DNA of 53,336 nt from Candidatus Aquivivens invisus. GTDB taxonomy: Bacteria; Omnitrophota; Gorgyraeia; Aquiviventales; Aquiviventaceae. The translations under genes and the position numbers were made by a program. The notes beneath the pieces are model-generated. The model was not told the origin of the DNA. It was given only the letters and a program-made list of their open reading frames with translations, and did not search any database. Every line of letters starts with the position of its first letter. The stretch's first letter is position 1. Of the stretch, positions 25,390-33,995 are shown piece after piece. The stretch spans positions 1-53,336 of the forward strand of contig MHGA01000004.1 in NCBI GenBank assembly GCA_001804415.1, given 5' to 3'.

Positions 25390-26624
25390 CACTCTGCTGA
25401 TTGCTGATTGCTGGCTGCTGGTTGCTGGCTGCTGGCTGCTCCGGCATGCTCCATCAACACCTCTTCGAGGATCGACAGGCCCCGGTCCAACTGGGCCCGC
25501 GTGATGGTCATCGCCGGCAGCAACCTCAGCACGCGCTGCTGTGTTGCGTTGATCAGCAGCCGCTTGGCCCGACACGCCTCGACGATCGGCCGCCCATCGG
25601 TGGTCAGCTCGATGCCGAGCATCAGACCTCGTCCTCGGATCTCGCGGATGATCGGGCAACGGCCCTTCAAGGCACTCAGACGTTTCCATGCGACGCCTCC
25701 GAATGACGACACACGGGCGAGCAGCTGTTTTTTGTTGATGACCTCCAGCACCGCCAGCCCGCACGCACAGGCCAAGGGGCTGCCGCCGAAGGTGGTGGCG
25801 TGCGTGCCAGGCCCCAACACCTCTGAGACCGATCGAGCGGCGATCATCGCCCCGATGGGGAACCCTCCTCCCAGGGTCTTGGCCAACAAGAGGATGTCCG
25901 GCACGACCCCGCTGTGCTGATACGCGAACATCGTGCCCGTTCGGCCCAACCCCGTTTGAATCTCGTCACAGATCACCAGGAGCCGGTGCCGCTCGGCGAG
26001 CCGCCGAACGCCGCGCAGGAATTCATCGCTGGCCACCCGCACCCCTCCCTCGCCCTGAATAGGCTCCAGCATGATCCCCGCTGTCTTAGGCGTGATCGCC
26101 CGTTCCACCGCCTGCAGCTCGTTGAACGGCACGCGCACGAATCCCGGCAGCAACGGCTCAAAGCCCCGCTGGTAGATCGGCTGGCCTGTCGCGCTGATCG
26201 CGCCCGTCGTCCGTCCATGAAAAGATTGCTCCATCACGATGATCTCGTGGCGCCCGACGGAGTTGCCCCACTTGCGTGTCAACTTGATCGCGGCCTCGAC
26301 GACCTCGGCCCCGCTGTTGGCAAAAAACACGGTACCATCGAAGGAGAGGTCGATGAGGGCTTTCGCCAGCTTCCACTGAGCGGGAGAATAAAAATTGTTC
26401 GGCACATGCATCAGCCTGGTCGACTGCCCGCGGACGGCCTTCATGACCCAGGGGTGGCAGTGCCCGACGCCGCTGACCCCCCAGCCGGGAAACAGATCGA
26501 GATATTCGTGGCCGTCGAGATCCCACACGCGGCTGCCCTTGCCCTTCACGAGCACCAGGGGCTGCCGCACGTAGGTGTTCATGACATACTTGCCATACTG
26601 ATTGATGACGTCCTGAGTGGTCAT
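25389..26624 (-). CDS. argD: Acetylornithine aminotransferase
   Basis: 411 aa, class III PLP aminotransferase. FPGWGVSGVGHCHPWV, FFANSGAEVVEAAIKL, the ICDEIQTGLGRTG motif and the PLP lysine in LLLAKTLGGGFPIGAM are visible. The C-terminal ~15 residues (SSQQPAASNQQSAE) are translated repeat. Fourth gene of the argCJBDFGH run. ArgD enzymes can also act on succinyl-diaminopimelate, but DapL makes that unnecessary here. Confidence 0.95.
   Translation of the reverse strand: MTTQDVINQYGKYVMNTYVRQPLVLVKGKGSRVWDLDGHEYLDLFPGWGVSGVGHCHPWVMKAVRGQSTRLMHVPNNFYSPAQWKLAKALIDLSFDGTVFFANSGAEVVEAAIKLTRKWGNSVGRHEIIVMEQSFHGRTTGAISATGQPIYQRGFEPLLPGFVRVPFNELQAVERAITPKTAGIMLEPIQGEGGVRVASDEFLRGVRRLAERHRLLVICDEIQTGLGRTGTMFAYQHSGVVPDILLLAKTLGGGFPIGAMIAARSVSEVLGPGTHATTFGGSPLACACGLAVLEVINKKQLLARVSSFGGVAWKRLSALKGRCPIIREIRGRGLMLGIELTTDGRPIVEACRAKRLLINATQQRVLRLLPAMTITRAQLDRGLSILEEVLMEHAGAASSQQPAASNQQSAE
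25394..25440. repeat. Tandem-repeat tract (GCTGATT/GCTGGTT units) at argD end
   Basis: Repeats of TGCTGATTGC and CTGGCTGCTGG type in one orientation, coding for the argD tail and touching the argF start. Confidence 0.85.
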
Positions 26625-26630
26625 GGGTCA

Positions 26631-26692
26631 CCACGTTTGCGGGTTTGCGCGTTCAACGCGTTAACTCGCCAACTCGCTAACGCGCCAACGTG
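26631..26692. repeat. Tandem-repeat tract (GCGTT units), inverted arms
   Basis: ACGTTTGCGGGTTTGCGCG then a centre CAACGCG and the inverse arm AACTCGCTAACGCGCC. It fills the argB-argD gap. Confidence 0.75.
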
Positions 26693-27529
26693 TTATCGGA
26701 CGATTTCGGTGCCGATCCCTTTCTTGGTGAAAATTTCCAGCAACAACGCGTGCGGAATCGCGGCGTCAATGATGTGGGTCTTTTTCACCCCGCGCCACAG
26801 CGCCCGCACACACGCCTTGACCTTGGGAATCATACCTTCGTGAATGACCCCTCGCTCCACCAGGCGTTTGGCCTCCTTGATCGAGAGGGTCGGGATCAGC
26901 GTGCGGCCGTGGACAATCCCTCGCACATTGGTCAGCAGCACGAGCTTCTCCGCCCGAAGCGATGAGGCGACTTCACTGGCGACGTCATCCGCGTTGATGT
27001 TGTACAGCCTGCCGTGCACGGCGCCCACAGGTGAGATGACGGGAATCGCGTGCCGCGCGAAGAGCCGTCGAATCAACCGGCTATGCACCCAGGCCACCGA
27101 CCCGACGTCGCCAAGCTCACTCGACCGCTCGTGCGGCTGGGCGATGATGACTTGCTGCCGCGGCGTCAGACCGGTCGCCTGACCGCCGAGCGCGCGGATC
27201 TGCGCGGCCAAGCGGCGATTCACCTCCTGCAGCGCCCGGTTGACCACGCGAACCGTCGCGGGATCCGTCACGCGCAGCCCATCGATAAACCGACTGGGCG
27301 TGCCGGTTGAGGCCAGCTTCCGGTTGATCGCCGGACCTCCGCCATGCACTAGCACCGCCTGGATGCCCACCTGGGTTAAGAAGATCAGGTCCTGCAAGAT
27401 TCCGCGCATCGCCTCGGGGTTGTCGAGGGCGCTGCCTCCGTACTTCGCCACCATCACCGTCCCTTTGAATGTCTGCAGGTACGGCAGCGCCTCAATCAAG
27501 ATATCAGCCTTTTTTATCGATTGTTTCAT
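26693..27529 (-). CDS. argB: Acetylglutamate kinase
   Basis: 278 aa, amino-acid kinase fold. VMVAKYGGSALD (phosphate-binding Lys), VLVHGGGPAINRKL, and the NINADDVASEVASSLRAEKL segment match ArgB. Phosphorylates N-acetylglutamate, the usual arginine feedback point. Between argJ and argD, with a short repeat on each side. Confidence 0.96.
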   Translation of the reverse strand: MKQSIKKADILIEALPYLQTFKGTVMVAKYGGSALDNPEAMRGILQDLIFLTQVGIQAVLVHGGGPAINRKLASTGTPSRFIDGLRVTDPATVRVVNRALQEVNRRLAAQIRALGGQATGLTPRQQVIIAQPHERSSELGDVGSVAWVHSRLIRRLFARHAIPVISPVGAVHGRLYNINADDVASEVASSLRAEKLVLLTNVRGIVHGRTLIPTLSIKEAKRLVERGVIHEGMIPKVKACVRALWRGVKKTHIIDAAIPHALLLEIFTKKGIGTEIVR

Positions 27530-27534
27530 TTGGC

Positions 27535-27567
27535 TTGACTGCTTACTGCTTAGTGCTTAGTGCTTAC
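27535..27567. repeat. Short tandem-repeat tract (TGCTTAG units)
   Basis: ACTGCTTACTGCTTAGTGC followed by another TTAGTGCTTA unit, filling the argJ-argB gap. Confidence 0.75.
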
Positions 27568-28763
27568 GTTGCATAGCCCGCATTGATGCGCACGTATTCC
27601 TCGGTCAAGTCGCCGCTCATCATGGCCCCCTGCGCTCGGCCGGCGTGCAGATCCACGCGGATCGGCACCTCGGGCCGGCGCAGGAGTGTGCGCGTCACCG
27701 ATTTGCTCAAGCGCAGCGCGGTCCCGCGGCTCACCACGCGTTGTCCGCTGATCCGAATCTCAAGCTTCCGCGGATCCATGTGGGCCTCCGAAGCTCCAAC
27801 CGCGGCGGCAATCCGTCCGACGTTAGGGTCGCTGCCCGCGAGCATCGTCTTCACCAGCGGAGAGTTTGCCACCTGGCGGGCGCAGGCGTTCGCCTCGGCC
27901 TCGGTCCGCGCCCCGCGGATATCGACCGTCGCGATCCGCGTGACCCCTTCGCCGTCCTTGACCAGCCGCGCGGCAAGACGTTGGGTCAGCACGTTGAGCA
28001 TCCGGGCAAACCGGTGCTGCGCCGCCGTCCCTCGGCGAATGCGCACACCCGCCAGGCCGCTGGCCAGCGCAAACACCGTATCATTCGTGCTCATGTCCCC
28101 GTCCACGCTGATCCGGTTGAAGGATCGTTCAACGGCGGCTCGCAGCAGCTCCTTGAGGAGCTGCGGCTCGATGGCCACATCAGTCGTCAGCACGCACAGC
28201 ATGGTCGCCAGGGAGGGGGCGATCATGCCCGCCCCCTTCGCCATGCCACCCACGCGGCACAGCCGCCCGTTGATCCGGCTCTCGATCGCCGCTTCCTTCG
28301 CATACAAGTCCGTGGTGAGGATCGCCTGGGCGGCGGCTTCATGATGCCGTCGACTCGCGCGACGGGCCGCCGAGGGAATCGCCCGCGTGATCCGTTTCAC
28401 GGGCAGCCGGCGCCCGATCAATCCGGTCGACGCCAGCAACACCATCTCCTCCTCGATGCCCAACGCCTGGGCCGCCGCGCGTCCAATGCGCAAGGCATCA
28501 GTCGTCCCCGGCGCGCCGGTCAGACAATTCGCGCAGCCGCTATTGATGAGGACGGCTTGGGCCCGGCCGCGGCGCAGCCTGGCTTTGCTGATGACAACCG
28601 GTGCAGCCTGGACGCGGTTGCGCGTGAAGACGCCGGCCGCGGTCACCGGGCGCGCGCAGACCACCAGGGCCAAGTCCGGCTTGCGGTTGCGTTTGATGCC
28701 CGCGCTCACCCCCGCCGCTTTGAATCCCTTCGCCGCCGTCACGCCGCCATTGACCCACCGCAT
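27564..28763 (-). CDS. argJ: Bifunctional glutamate N-acetyltransferase / ornithine acetyltransferase
   Basis: 399 aa. Recycles the acetyl group from acetylornithine to glutamate; explains the lack of argA/argE here. GGVTAAKGFKAAGVSAGIK at the N-terminus, INSGCANCLTG, and the self-cleavage region GMIAPSLATMLCVLTTD with the catalytic Thr are present. NDTVFALASG and GSDPNVGRIAAAVG are further family motifs. The ATG shares a base with the argC stop. Whether it also uses acetyl-CoA cannot be read from the sequence. Confidence 0.96.
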   Translation of the reverse strand: MRWVNGGVTAAKGFKAAGVSAGIKRNRKPDLALVVCARPVTAAGVFTRNRVQAAPVVISKARLRRGRAQAVLINSGCANCLTGAPGTTDALRIGRAAAQALGIEEEMVLLASTGLIGRRLPVKRITRAIPSAARRASRRHHEAAAQAILTTDLYAKEAAIESRINGRLCRVGGMAKGAGMIAPSLATMLCVLTTDVAIEPQLLKELLRAAVERSFNRISVDGDMSTNDTVFALASGLAGVRIRRGTAAQHRFARMLNVLTQRLAARLVKDGEGVTRIATVDIRGARTEAEANACARQVANSPLVKTMLAGSDPNVGRIAAAVGASEAHMDPRKLEIRISGQRVVSRGTALRLSKSVTRTLLRRPEVPIRVDLHAGRAQGAMMSGDLTEEYVRINAGYAT

Positions 28764-29800
28764 CAGAGGAGCGCCGTGGTTTCTGGAAATCCGTGCATGA
28801 GGTTGAAATTCTGGATCGCTTGGCCGGCCGCACCCTTCGTCAAATTATCCAACGCGCTCATCACCACAAGCGACTGCAGCGAGGCATCCAGCCTCCAGCC
28901 GATGTCGCAGGCATTGGTCTGCACGACATCCCGAAGCTGGGGCAGCGTCTCGTCCCGCAGCCGCACGAACGGCGTGCGCTCCGGGCTATAACACGATTGG
29001 AACGCCTCGCGAATCGCCTCAGGCCCTGCAGACGTACGGAGGTACAGGGCGCTGATGAGCCCGCGGGCCACCGGGATGACCTGAGGGACCATCCCTAAGC
29101 GCAGCGTGCGCCCCGTGACGTGGCGGACCTCCTGCGCGATCTCCGGCATGTGCGGATGCTCGTTGACCTTGTAGGCGCGCAGATTCTCCGTCATTTCGGT
29201 AAACAGGAGGGCGGTCTCCGGTTTGCGTCCCGCGCCGCTCACACCCGACTTGGCGTCGACGATCACGCGATCCTCCTCGACGAGCTTCGCGCGCAAGAGG
29301 GGCAGGCATCCGAGCAGCACGCTGGTGGCATAGCAGCCGGGGTTCGCGACTAGTTTGGCGCGCCGGATCTCCTCGCGATGAAACTCGGTCAGCCCGTAGG
29401 CAACATCCGGATGCGCTAGCCACTGGGCGGCAGCATGCTCAAACTGATACCAGCGGGGATACAGCGCCGGGTCCTTCAAGCGGAAGTCGCCGCCGAGATC
29501 GATGACCCGTTTGCCGGCTTGCAAGAGCGAGGGCACCAGGCGCATGGACTCGCCGTGCGGCAGAGCCAGGAACACGGCGTCGCTGGAGGAGGCGAGCCGG
29601 GTTGGATCAAGCGATTCGACCGGAAGGTCTAGGCGGCCTGCGAAGCGCGGAAAGACGTCAGCGGCAGGGGTCGGGTGAACCCACTTGGCGGAAGCCGCCA
29701 GGTAGGTGAGCCGGATGTGCGGATGTTGAAGGAGCAACCGGATGAGCTCTTCACCGGCATAGCCGGTTGCCCCGGCGATGGCAACGCGAATTGGTGGCAT
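28763..29800 (-). CDS. argC: N-acetyl-gamma-glutamyl-phosphate reductase
   Basis: 345 aa. NADPH-dependent reduction in arginine synthesis. VAIAGATGYAGEELIRLL is the dinucleotide motif; the active-site Cys is in VANPGCYATSVLLGCLPL; HPHMPEIAQE is also typical. First gene of the arginine run argC-J-B-D-F-G-H, with a possible promoter in the AT-rich spacer upstream. Confidence 0.97.
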   Translation of the reverse strand: MPPIRVAIAGATGYAGEELIRLLLQHPHIRLTYLAASAKWVHPTPAADVFPRFAGRLDLPVESLDPTRLASSSDAVFLALPHGESMRLVPSLLQAGKRVIDLGGDFRLKDPALYPRWYQFEHAAAQWLAHPDVAYGLTEFHREEIRRAKLVANPGCYATSVLLGCLPLLRAKLVEEDRVIVDAKSGVSGAGRKPETALLFTEMTENLRAYKVNEHPHMPEIAQEVRHVTGRTLRLGMVPQVIPVARGLISALYLRTSAGPEAIREAFQSCYSPERTPFVRLRDETLPQLRDVVQTNACDIGWRLDASLQSLVVMSALDNLTKGAAGQAIQNFNLMHGFPETTALL

Positions 29801-29815
29801 CTGTGAGGGAGATTT

Positions 29816-29925
29816 TTCATTGTAAACTGATTACACAGATTTGCAAATGAGATTCCATAGATTCTTGTTGGCTGATCCGTGCAATCAACTTGAACATCTG
29901 TGCAATCATTTTTCTCAGCGCTTCG
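29816..29925. repeat. AT-rich ATCTGTGnAATC repeat tract
   Basis: GATTACACAGATTTGCAAATG and, in the inverse sense, CATCTGTGCAATC plus a TCCGTGCAATCA unit. The tract is clearly more AT-rich than the rest of the window and separates rpsI from argC. No gene is seen in it. Confidence 0.7.
29819..29846 (-). promoter_or_regulatory. Possible promoter upstream of argC
   Basis: Minus-strand TTGCAA (29846-29841) and TACAAT (29824-29819) with 16-bp spacing, in the AT-rich tract 20 nt before the argC ATG. Tentative. Confidence 0.45.
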
Positions 29926-30478
29926 TCCACTGGAACCGCTTGCGGGCTCCCTTCTGCCCGTATTTCTTGCGCTCCTTCATGCGCGGATCGCGCGTCAACA
30001 ACCCGGCTCCCCGCAGGACGGAGCGCAGCGCAGGATCCACCTGCACGAGCGCCCTGGCAAGACCCAGGCGGACCGCGCCGGCCTGACCGGTCAGGCCGCC
30101 CCCCGCGATGCTGGCACGCACATCCCACTTGCCGAGTTGATGCGTCAGCAGGAGGGGTTGGCGCACCGCCAATCGCCACGCTTCACGAGGAAAGTACTCT
30201 TCATACGGTCGATGATTGATCAGCATCACGCCCGTCCCCGGGATCATCCGCACGCGAGCCACGGCTTCCTTGCGGCGACCAACCGTCACGAACGTCGGCC
30301 CTTGAGGAGCCGCGGGAGCCGGTGCCGCTGAAGCCGCCGGCTTCGGATGAGCGGCCCGTTCCCGCTTCGGCGCCGCCCCGTGATCCGCGGGGTGGGCAGG
30401 CGCTGGCACCGCCACGGGGGCTGCAGCTTCACCGACTGGCGTCGTGTCTGGAGTGTCCGGCGTCTCTTCGAATGTCAT
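29915..30478 (-). CDS. rpsI: 30S ribosomal protein S9 with N-terminal extension
   Basis: 187 aa. The S9 domain (from FVTVGRRKEAVARVRMIPG to the RKKYGQKGARKRFQWTKR end) is complete, and its conserved C-terminal KR reaches the P site. About 60 extra N-terminal residues are Ala/Pro-rich (EAAAPVAVPAPAHPADHG and similar) and low complexity, whereas S9 is usually ~130 aa. The extension is not a tandem-repeat tract. Three bases after the rplM stop, as usual for this pair. Confidence 0.96.
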   Translation of the reverse strand: MTFEETPDTPDTTPVGEAAAPVAVPAPAHPADHGAAPKRERAAHPKPAASAAPAPAAPQGPTFVTVGRRKEAVARVRMIPGTGVMLINHRPYEEYFPREAWRLAVRQPLLLTHQLGKWDVRASIAGGGLTGQAGAVRLGLARALVQVDPALRSVLRGAGLLTRDPRMKERKKYGQKGARKRFQWTKR

Positions 30479-30481
30479 GGG

Positions 30482-30910
30482 TTAGCCCGCAACCGGCTGC
30501 AAGGGCTGCGCGTGATGCGGATGCTTCGACCCGGCGTAGACCTTGAGTTTTCCAAACAGCCGCCTGCCGAGCGGCCCGTCCGGCAGCATCCCCTTGACCG
30601 CTTGCTGGATCACACGTTCCGGGTGCGTCCGCAGCATGTCAGCAAGCGTGACGGCCTTGAGCCCGCTCGGATAACCGGAGTAGCGTTTGTACGTTTTTTG
30701 CGCCAGCTTGTGGCCCGTCACTTTCACCCGCTCCGCATTGATCACGACGACGAAATCTCCGGTATCCAGGTGCGGCGTATACGTGGGTTTGTGCTTGCCT
30801 CGGAGCAGCACGACGATCCGGCTGGCCATCCTGCCGAGGATCTGTCCCTCGGCATCCACCAGCCGCCAGTCTCGCCGAATCTGTTTGACGTCCGGAATCG
30901 TCGTGTTCAT
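30482..30910 (-). CDS. rplM: 50S ribosomal protein L13
   Basis: 142 aa, normal length. [18 protein letters not shown], the [20 protein letters not shown] segment and [21 protein letters not shown] match L13. Head of the rplM-rpsI pair with a good sigma-70 promoter directly upstream inside the end of truA. Confidence 0.98.
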   Translation of the reverse strand: MNTTIPDVKQIRRDWRLVDAEGQILGRMASRIVVLLRGKHKPTYTPHLDTGDFVVVINAERVKVTGHKLAQKTYKRYSGYPSGLKAVTLADMLRTHPERVIQQAVKGMLPDGPLGRRLFGKLKVYAGSKHPHHAQPLQPVAG

Positions 30911-30921
30911 GGGAAACGTCT

Positions 30922-30950
30922 ATGTTAGGTGAGAACTCCTCAGGTGTCAA
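30922..30950 (-). promoter_or_regulatory. Sigma-70 promoter of rplM-rpsI
   Basis: Minus-strand TTGACA (30950-30945), 17-bp spacer, TAACAT (30927-30922), ending 11 nt before the rplM ATG. The -35 is perfect and the -10 matches 5 of 6. It overlaps the truA stop. Confidence 0.7.
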
Positions 30951-31732
30951 TCCCCATACGAGACGTTTAGGAGCATCAGGCCCCGCGCCGGGGCGGTCGG
31001 GCCCACCAAGCGGCGGTCCTTCGTCCTCAGGATCCTCTCGATGATCCCTTCTGGCAGCCGGCCCCGTCCGATCTCCAGCAAGGTGCCCACAACGCCCCGG
31101 ACCATCTTATAGAGGAAGCCGTTCCCCTCCAGCTCGATCGCCAGGTGACCCGGCTTCTGCGTCACCTGGACGTCGGAGAGCCGGCGTCGCGTGGTCTTGG
31201 CGGAACTGCCTGAGGCGCAGAAGGCCCGAAAATCATGCGATCCCCGAAGGCGCTGCGCCGCTCGCCGCATGCGCGCGACGCGGAGGGGACTGCGGACGTG
31301 GTGGACGTAGGACCGCTCGAACGGGAGCACCGCCGGACCGATCACAAGGGTATACCGGTAGCGTTTACTCACGGCCTGGCGCTGCGCATGGAAGCTCTCC
31401 GGCGCCTCGTCGATCCGGCTGACCGTGATATCCGGCGGCAGCAAGCCGTTGACCGCGCGCTCCAATTTCTCACTCGCGATCGCCGAACGGGTTTTGAGAT
31501 GCGCCACCTGCGCGTGCGCGTGCACCCCGGCATCCGTCCGCCCGCTCCCGACGACACGCACCTGCTCCTGGAGAATGCGCCCGAGCGTTTCCTCGAGGGT
31601 CCCCTGGATTGTCGGCTTCTGTGTGCTGTGTGCTGTGTGCTGAGTGCTTGGTGCTGGGCGCTTGTGGCGCTGAACTTGCCATCCCGCATACCGCGTCCCG
31701 TCGTACGCGATGGTGAGCTTGAGGGTTCTCAT
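30947..31732 (-). CDS. truA: tRNA pseudouridine synthase A
   Basis: 261 aa. Modifies U38-40 of tRNA anticodon stems. The catalytic Asp is in VVGSGRTDAGVHA; SKRYRYTLV and FLYKMVRGVVGTLLEIG are TruA motifs. Between GWQVQ (residue ~20) and the conserved IQGTLEETL lies an in-frame repeat insert RHKRPAPSTQHTAHSTQKPT, ~15 residues longer than usual. I start at MRTLKLTIAYDG. Confidence 0.96.
   Translation of the reverse strand: MRTLKLTIAYDGTRYAGWQVQRHKRPAPSTQHTAHSTQKPTIQGTLEETLGRILQEQVRVVGSGRTDAGVHAHAQVAHLKTRSAIASEKLERAVNGLLPPDITVSRIDEAPESFHAQRQAVSKRYRYTLVIGPAVLPFERSYVHHVRSPLRVARMRRAAQRLRGSHDFRAFCASGSSAKTTRRRLSDVQVTQKPGHLAIELEGNGFLYKMVRGVVGTLLEIGRGRLPEGIIERILRTKDRRLVGPTAPARGLMLLNVSYGD
31619..31664. 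repeat. In-frame tandem repeat inside truA
   Basis: GTGTGCT/GAGTGCTTGGTGCTG units in one orientation, encoding STQHTAHSTQ in the N-terminal loop of TruA. Confidence 0.9.
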
Positions 31733-31739
31733 GAGACCT

Positions 31740-31771
31740 GCTTGTCGCCTGTCACTTGTCACTTGTCGCGC
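31740..31771. repeat. Tandem-repeat tract (CTTGTCAC units), asd-truA junction
   Basis: Four CTTGTCGC/CTTGTCAC-type 8-mers, single orientation. The asd stop codon lies within it, so the asd end (KRDK) is repeat-derived. Confidence 0.85.
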
Positions 31772-32820
31772 TTGATGAGCAATTCGGCGATCTGGACGGC
31801 GTTGGTGGCCGCGCCTTTGCGCAGGTTGTCGCCGCTGACCCACAGTGCCAGGCCGTGCGCAACCGTCTCATCGCGCCGGATGCGGCCGACCAGCACCTCA
31901 TCTCGCCCCGCCGCATCGAACGGGAGGGGGTACTGTCGGCGGGCAGGGTCATCGATGAGCCGCACGCCGGGAGCGTTCGCGAGTCGCTTGCGGGCTTGGT
32001 CAGGCGAGAGGGGATGTTGCATCTCAATCCAGATCGCCTCAGAGTGAGCGATGAAGACCGGCACGCGCGCGCACGTCGCCGAAACCGGCAGGGCGGGCTC
32101 CTCCAGGATTTTTCTGGTTTCGTTGACCATCTTCATCTCTTCCTTGGTGTACCGGTTCGGAAGGAACGCATCCACCTGCGGGATCACGTTAAACGCAATC
32201 TGCGTGGGAAGCACTCGAACGCGTTTCGCGTGTCCGGTCTTGAGTTTCGCGTTCACTTCGAACTTCGAACTTCGAACTTTGAACTGCCGGAGGATCTGCT
32301 GCGTCTCCTGGTAGAGCTGCGCCATCGCTCTGGCGCCGGCGCCGGACACGGACTGGTAGGTTGCCACAATCAGACGGCGGATCTTCGCCGCATCGTGCAG
32401 GGGCTTTAAGGCCACGAGCATGATGATGGTCGAACAGTTGGGGTTCGCGATGATCCCCTTGTGGCATCTGAGGGCGTGGGGATTGACCTCCGGCACGATG
32501 AGGGGCACGCCGCGTGTCAATCGGAACGCGCTGGAATTATCGACCACCACCGCCCCCCGCTTCACCGCCTCCGGCGCAAACTCCAGGCTACGGCTGGCCC
32601 CTGCGCTGAACAAGGCCAGGTCCATGCCGTCGAAGGCGCGCTTGTCGAGCTCCTCGACTCGGCGCGTGGTCCCATTGAACGGCACGCGCCTGCCCGCCGA
32701 GTGCGCCGAGGCCAGCAGCCGAATGCGCGCCACGGGAAACCTTCGCTCCTGGAGCACGCGCAGCATCTCCGTGCCGACCGCGCCGGTCGCCCCGACCACC
32801 GCCACGTTATACCGCTTCAT
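31759..32820 (-). CDS. asd: Aspartate-semialdehyde dehydrogenase
   Basis: 353 aa. Makes aspartate semialdehyde for lysine, threonine and methionine. VAVVGATGAVGTEMLRVL is the NADP motif; the catalytic Cys is in IIANPNCSTIIM; TYQSVSGAG and VFIAHSEAIWIEM follow. Residues ~176-195 (RQFKVRSSKFEVNAKLKT) are an in-frame repeat insert in the dimerisation/loop region. It feeds the dapA product further down the same strand. Confidence 0.96.
   Translation of the reverse strand: MKRYNVAVVGATGAVGTEMLRVLQERRFPVARIRLLASAHSAGRRVPFNGTTRRVEELDKRAFDGMDLALFSAGASRSLEFAPEAVKRGAVVVDNSSAFRLTRGVPLIVPEVNPHALRCHKGIIANPNCSTIIMLVALKPLHDAAKIRRLIVATYQSVSGAGARAMAQLYQETQQILRQFKVRSSKFEVNAKLKTGHAKRVRVLPTQIAFNVIPQVDAFLPNRYTKEEMKMVNETRKILEEPALPVSATCARVPVFIAHSEAIWIEMQHPLSPDQARKRLANAPGVRLIDDPARRQYPLPFDAAGRDEVLVGRIRRDETVAHGLALWVSGDNLRKGAATNAVQIAELLIKRDK
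32255..32286. repeat. In-frame tandem repeat inside asd
   Basis: Three TTCGAAC units and TTTGAACTG, single orientation; on the minus strand they code for FKVRSSKFEV. Confidence 0.9.
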
Positions 32821-32862
32821 CTTAATGGGTTCAAGGAAAGGAACCTTAAGCGTCCCGACAGC

Positions 32863-33966
32863 TTACTTGTCGCTTGTCGCGTGTCGCTTGTCGCTGAGGT
32901 GTTTCACCACTAAATCGCCGACCTCGGTCGTGGAATAGCCCATCTTCCCTGCCGCCAGGCTCTTGAGCTTGGGTATCACCTGGATCACGGCTTGCTCGAT
33001 TCGCTGAGCCGCCCGCGATTCCCCCAGGTGGTCCAACATCATGCCGCCGGCGCAGATGGCCGCCAGCGGATTGATGACGTTCTTGCCCGTGTACTTGGGT
33101 GCTGAGCCACCGATCGGCTCGAACATCGAGGTGCCCTCGGGGTTGAGATTCCCACCTGCCGCAATCCCCATCCCGCCCTGGATCATGGCGCCCAGGTCGG
33201 TGATGATGTCGCCGAACATGTTGTCGGTCACGATCACGTCGAACCACTCAGGGTTCTTCACCATCCACATGCAGCAGGCATCGACGTGGGTGTAGTCGGT
33301 CGTGACGTCGGGATACGCCTTGGCGACGTCGTTGAACACCCGCTGCCACAGATCGTGCGCGTACGTCAGCACGTTCGTCTTGCCGCAGAGGGTGAGCTTC
33401 TTTCTGCGATTGCGCTTGCGCGTGCACTCAAAGGCATAGCGGACGCACCGCTCAACCCCCTTGCGCGTGTTCACCGAAGTCTGCAAGGCCACCTCGTCCG
33501 CGGTGCCCTTCCGCGAGAAGCCCCCGACCCCGACGTAGAGGCCTTCGGTGTTCTCCCGCACGACGACGAAATCAATGTCGTCGGGCCCCTTGTCCTTGAG
33601 CGGTGTCGCGACCCCGGGATACAGCTTCACCGGCCGCAGATTGATGTACTGGTCCAATTCAACGCGCAGGCGCAGCAACAGCCCGCGCTCCAGAATGCCC
33701 GGCGCGACATCCGGATGGCCGATCGCCCCCAGATAGATCGCCTGCACCTGCCGGAGGTCGTTCAAGACGGTATCCGGCAAGATCTCCTTGGTTTTCAGGT
33801 AGCGCTCGCCGCCCACGTCGTAGGGCTGCCAGGTCAGGCGGAAGCCTTCCAGGGAGGCGGCGGCCTCGAGCACTTTGCGGCCTTCCCGGATTACCTCAGG
33901 CCCTGTGCCGTCTCCCGGAATCACCGCGACGCGATAGGTGCGCGTCGTGGTGGGTGGCTTCGACAT
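32863..33966 (-). CDS. leuB: 3-isopropylmalate dehydrogenase
   Basis: 367 aa, beta-decarboxylating dehydrogenase. RVAVIPGDGTGPEVIREG, the ENTEGLYVGVGG loop, the IVTDNMFGDIITDLGAMIQGG-type signature and MFEPIGGSAPKYTGKN are present. The active site could also suit an isocitrate or tartrate dehydrogenase relative; leuA, leuC and leuD are not in the window, so the substrate is inferred. I start at MSKPPTTTRTYRV. The last residues (KHLSDKRHATSDK) are translated repeat. Confidence 0.85.
   Translation of the reverse strand: MSKPPTTTRTYRVAVIPGDGTGPEVIREGRKVLEAAASLEGFRLTWQPYDVGGERYLKTKEILPDTVLNDLRQVQAIYLGAIGHPDVAPGILERGLLLRLRVELDQYINLRPVKLYPGVATPLKDKGPDDIDFVVVRENTEGLYVGVGGFSRKGTADEVALQTSVNTRKGVERCVRYAFECTRKRNRRKKLTLCGKTNVLTYAHDLWQRVFNDVAKAYPDVTTDYTHVDACCMWMVKNPEWFDVIVTDNMFGDIITDLGAMIQGGMGIAAGGNLNPEGTSMFEPIGGSAPKYTGKNVINPLAAICAGGMMLDHLGESRAAQRIEQAVIQVIPKLKSLAAGKMGYSTTEVGDLVVKHLSDKRHATSDK
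32866..32896. repeat. Tandem-repeat tract (CTTGTCGC units) in the leuB tail
   Basis: CTTGTCGC, then CGTGTCGC and CTTGTCGC units, single orientation, coding for the leuB C-terminus. Confidence 0.85.
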
Positions 33967-33995
33967 AGGTGGGCGGACCTTGGCCAGTTTCGTCA

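Noticed and set aside
24460-25764. Extended argF frame starting 125 codons upstream
   Set aside because: The extra residues are an antisense-like, Arg/Pro-rich reading within argD; the MKKDFLTLASL start overlaps the argD stop as expected for coupled genes.
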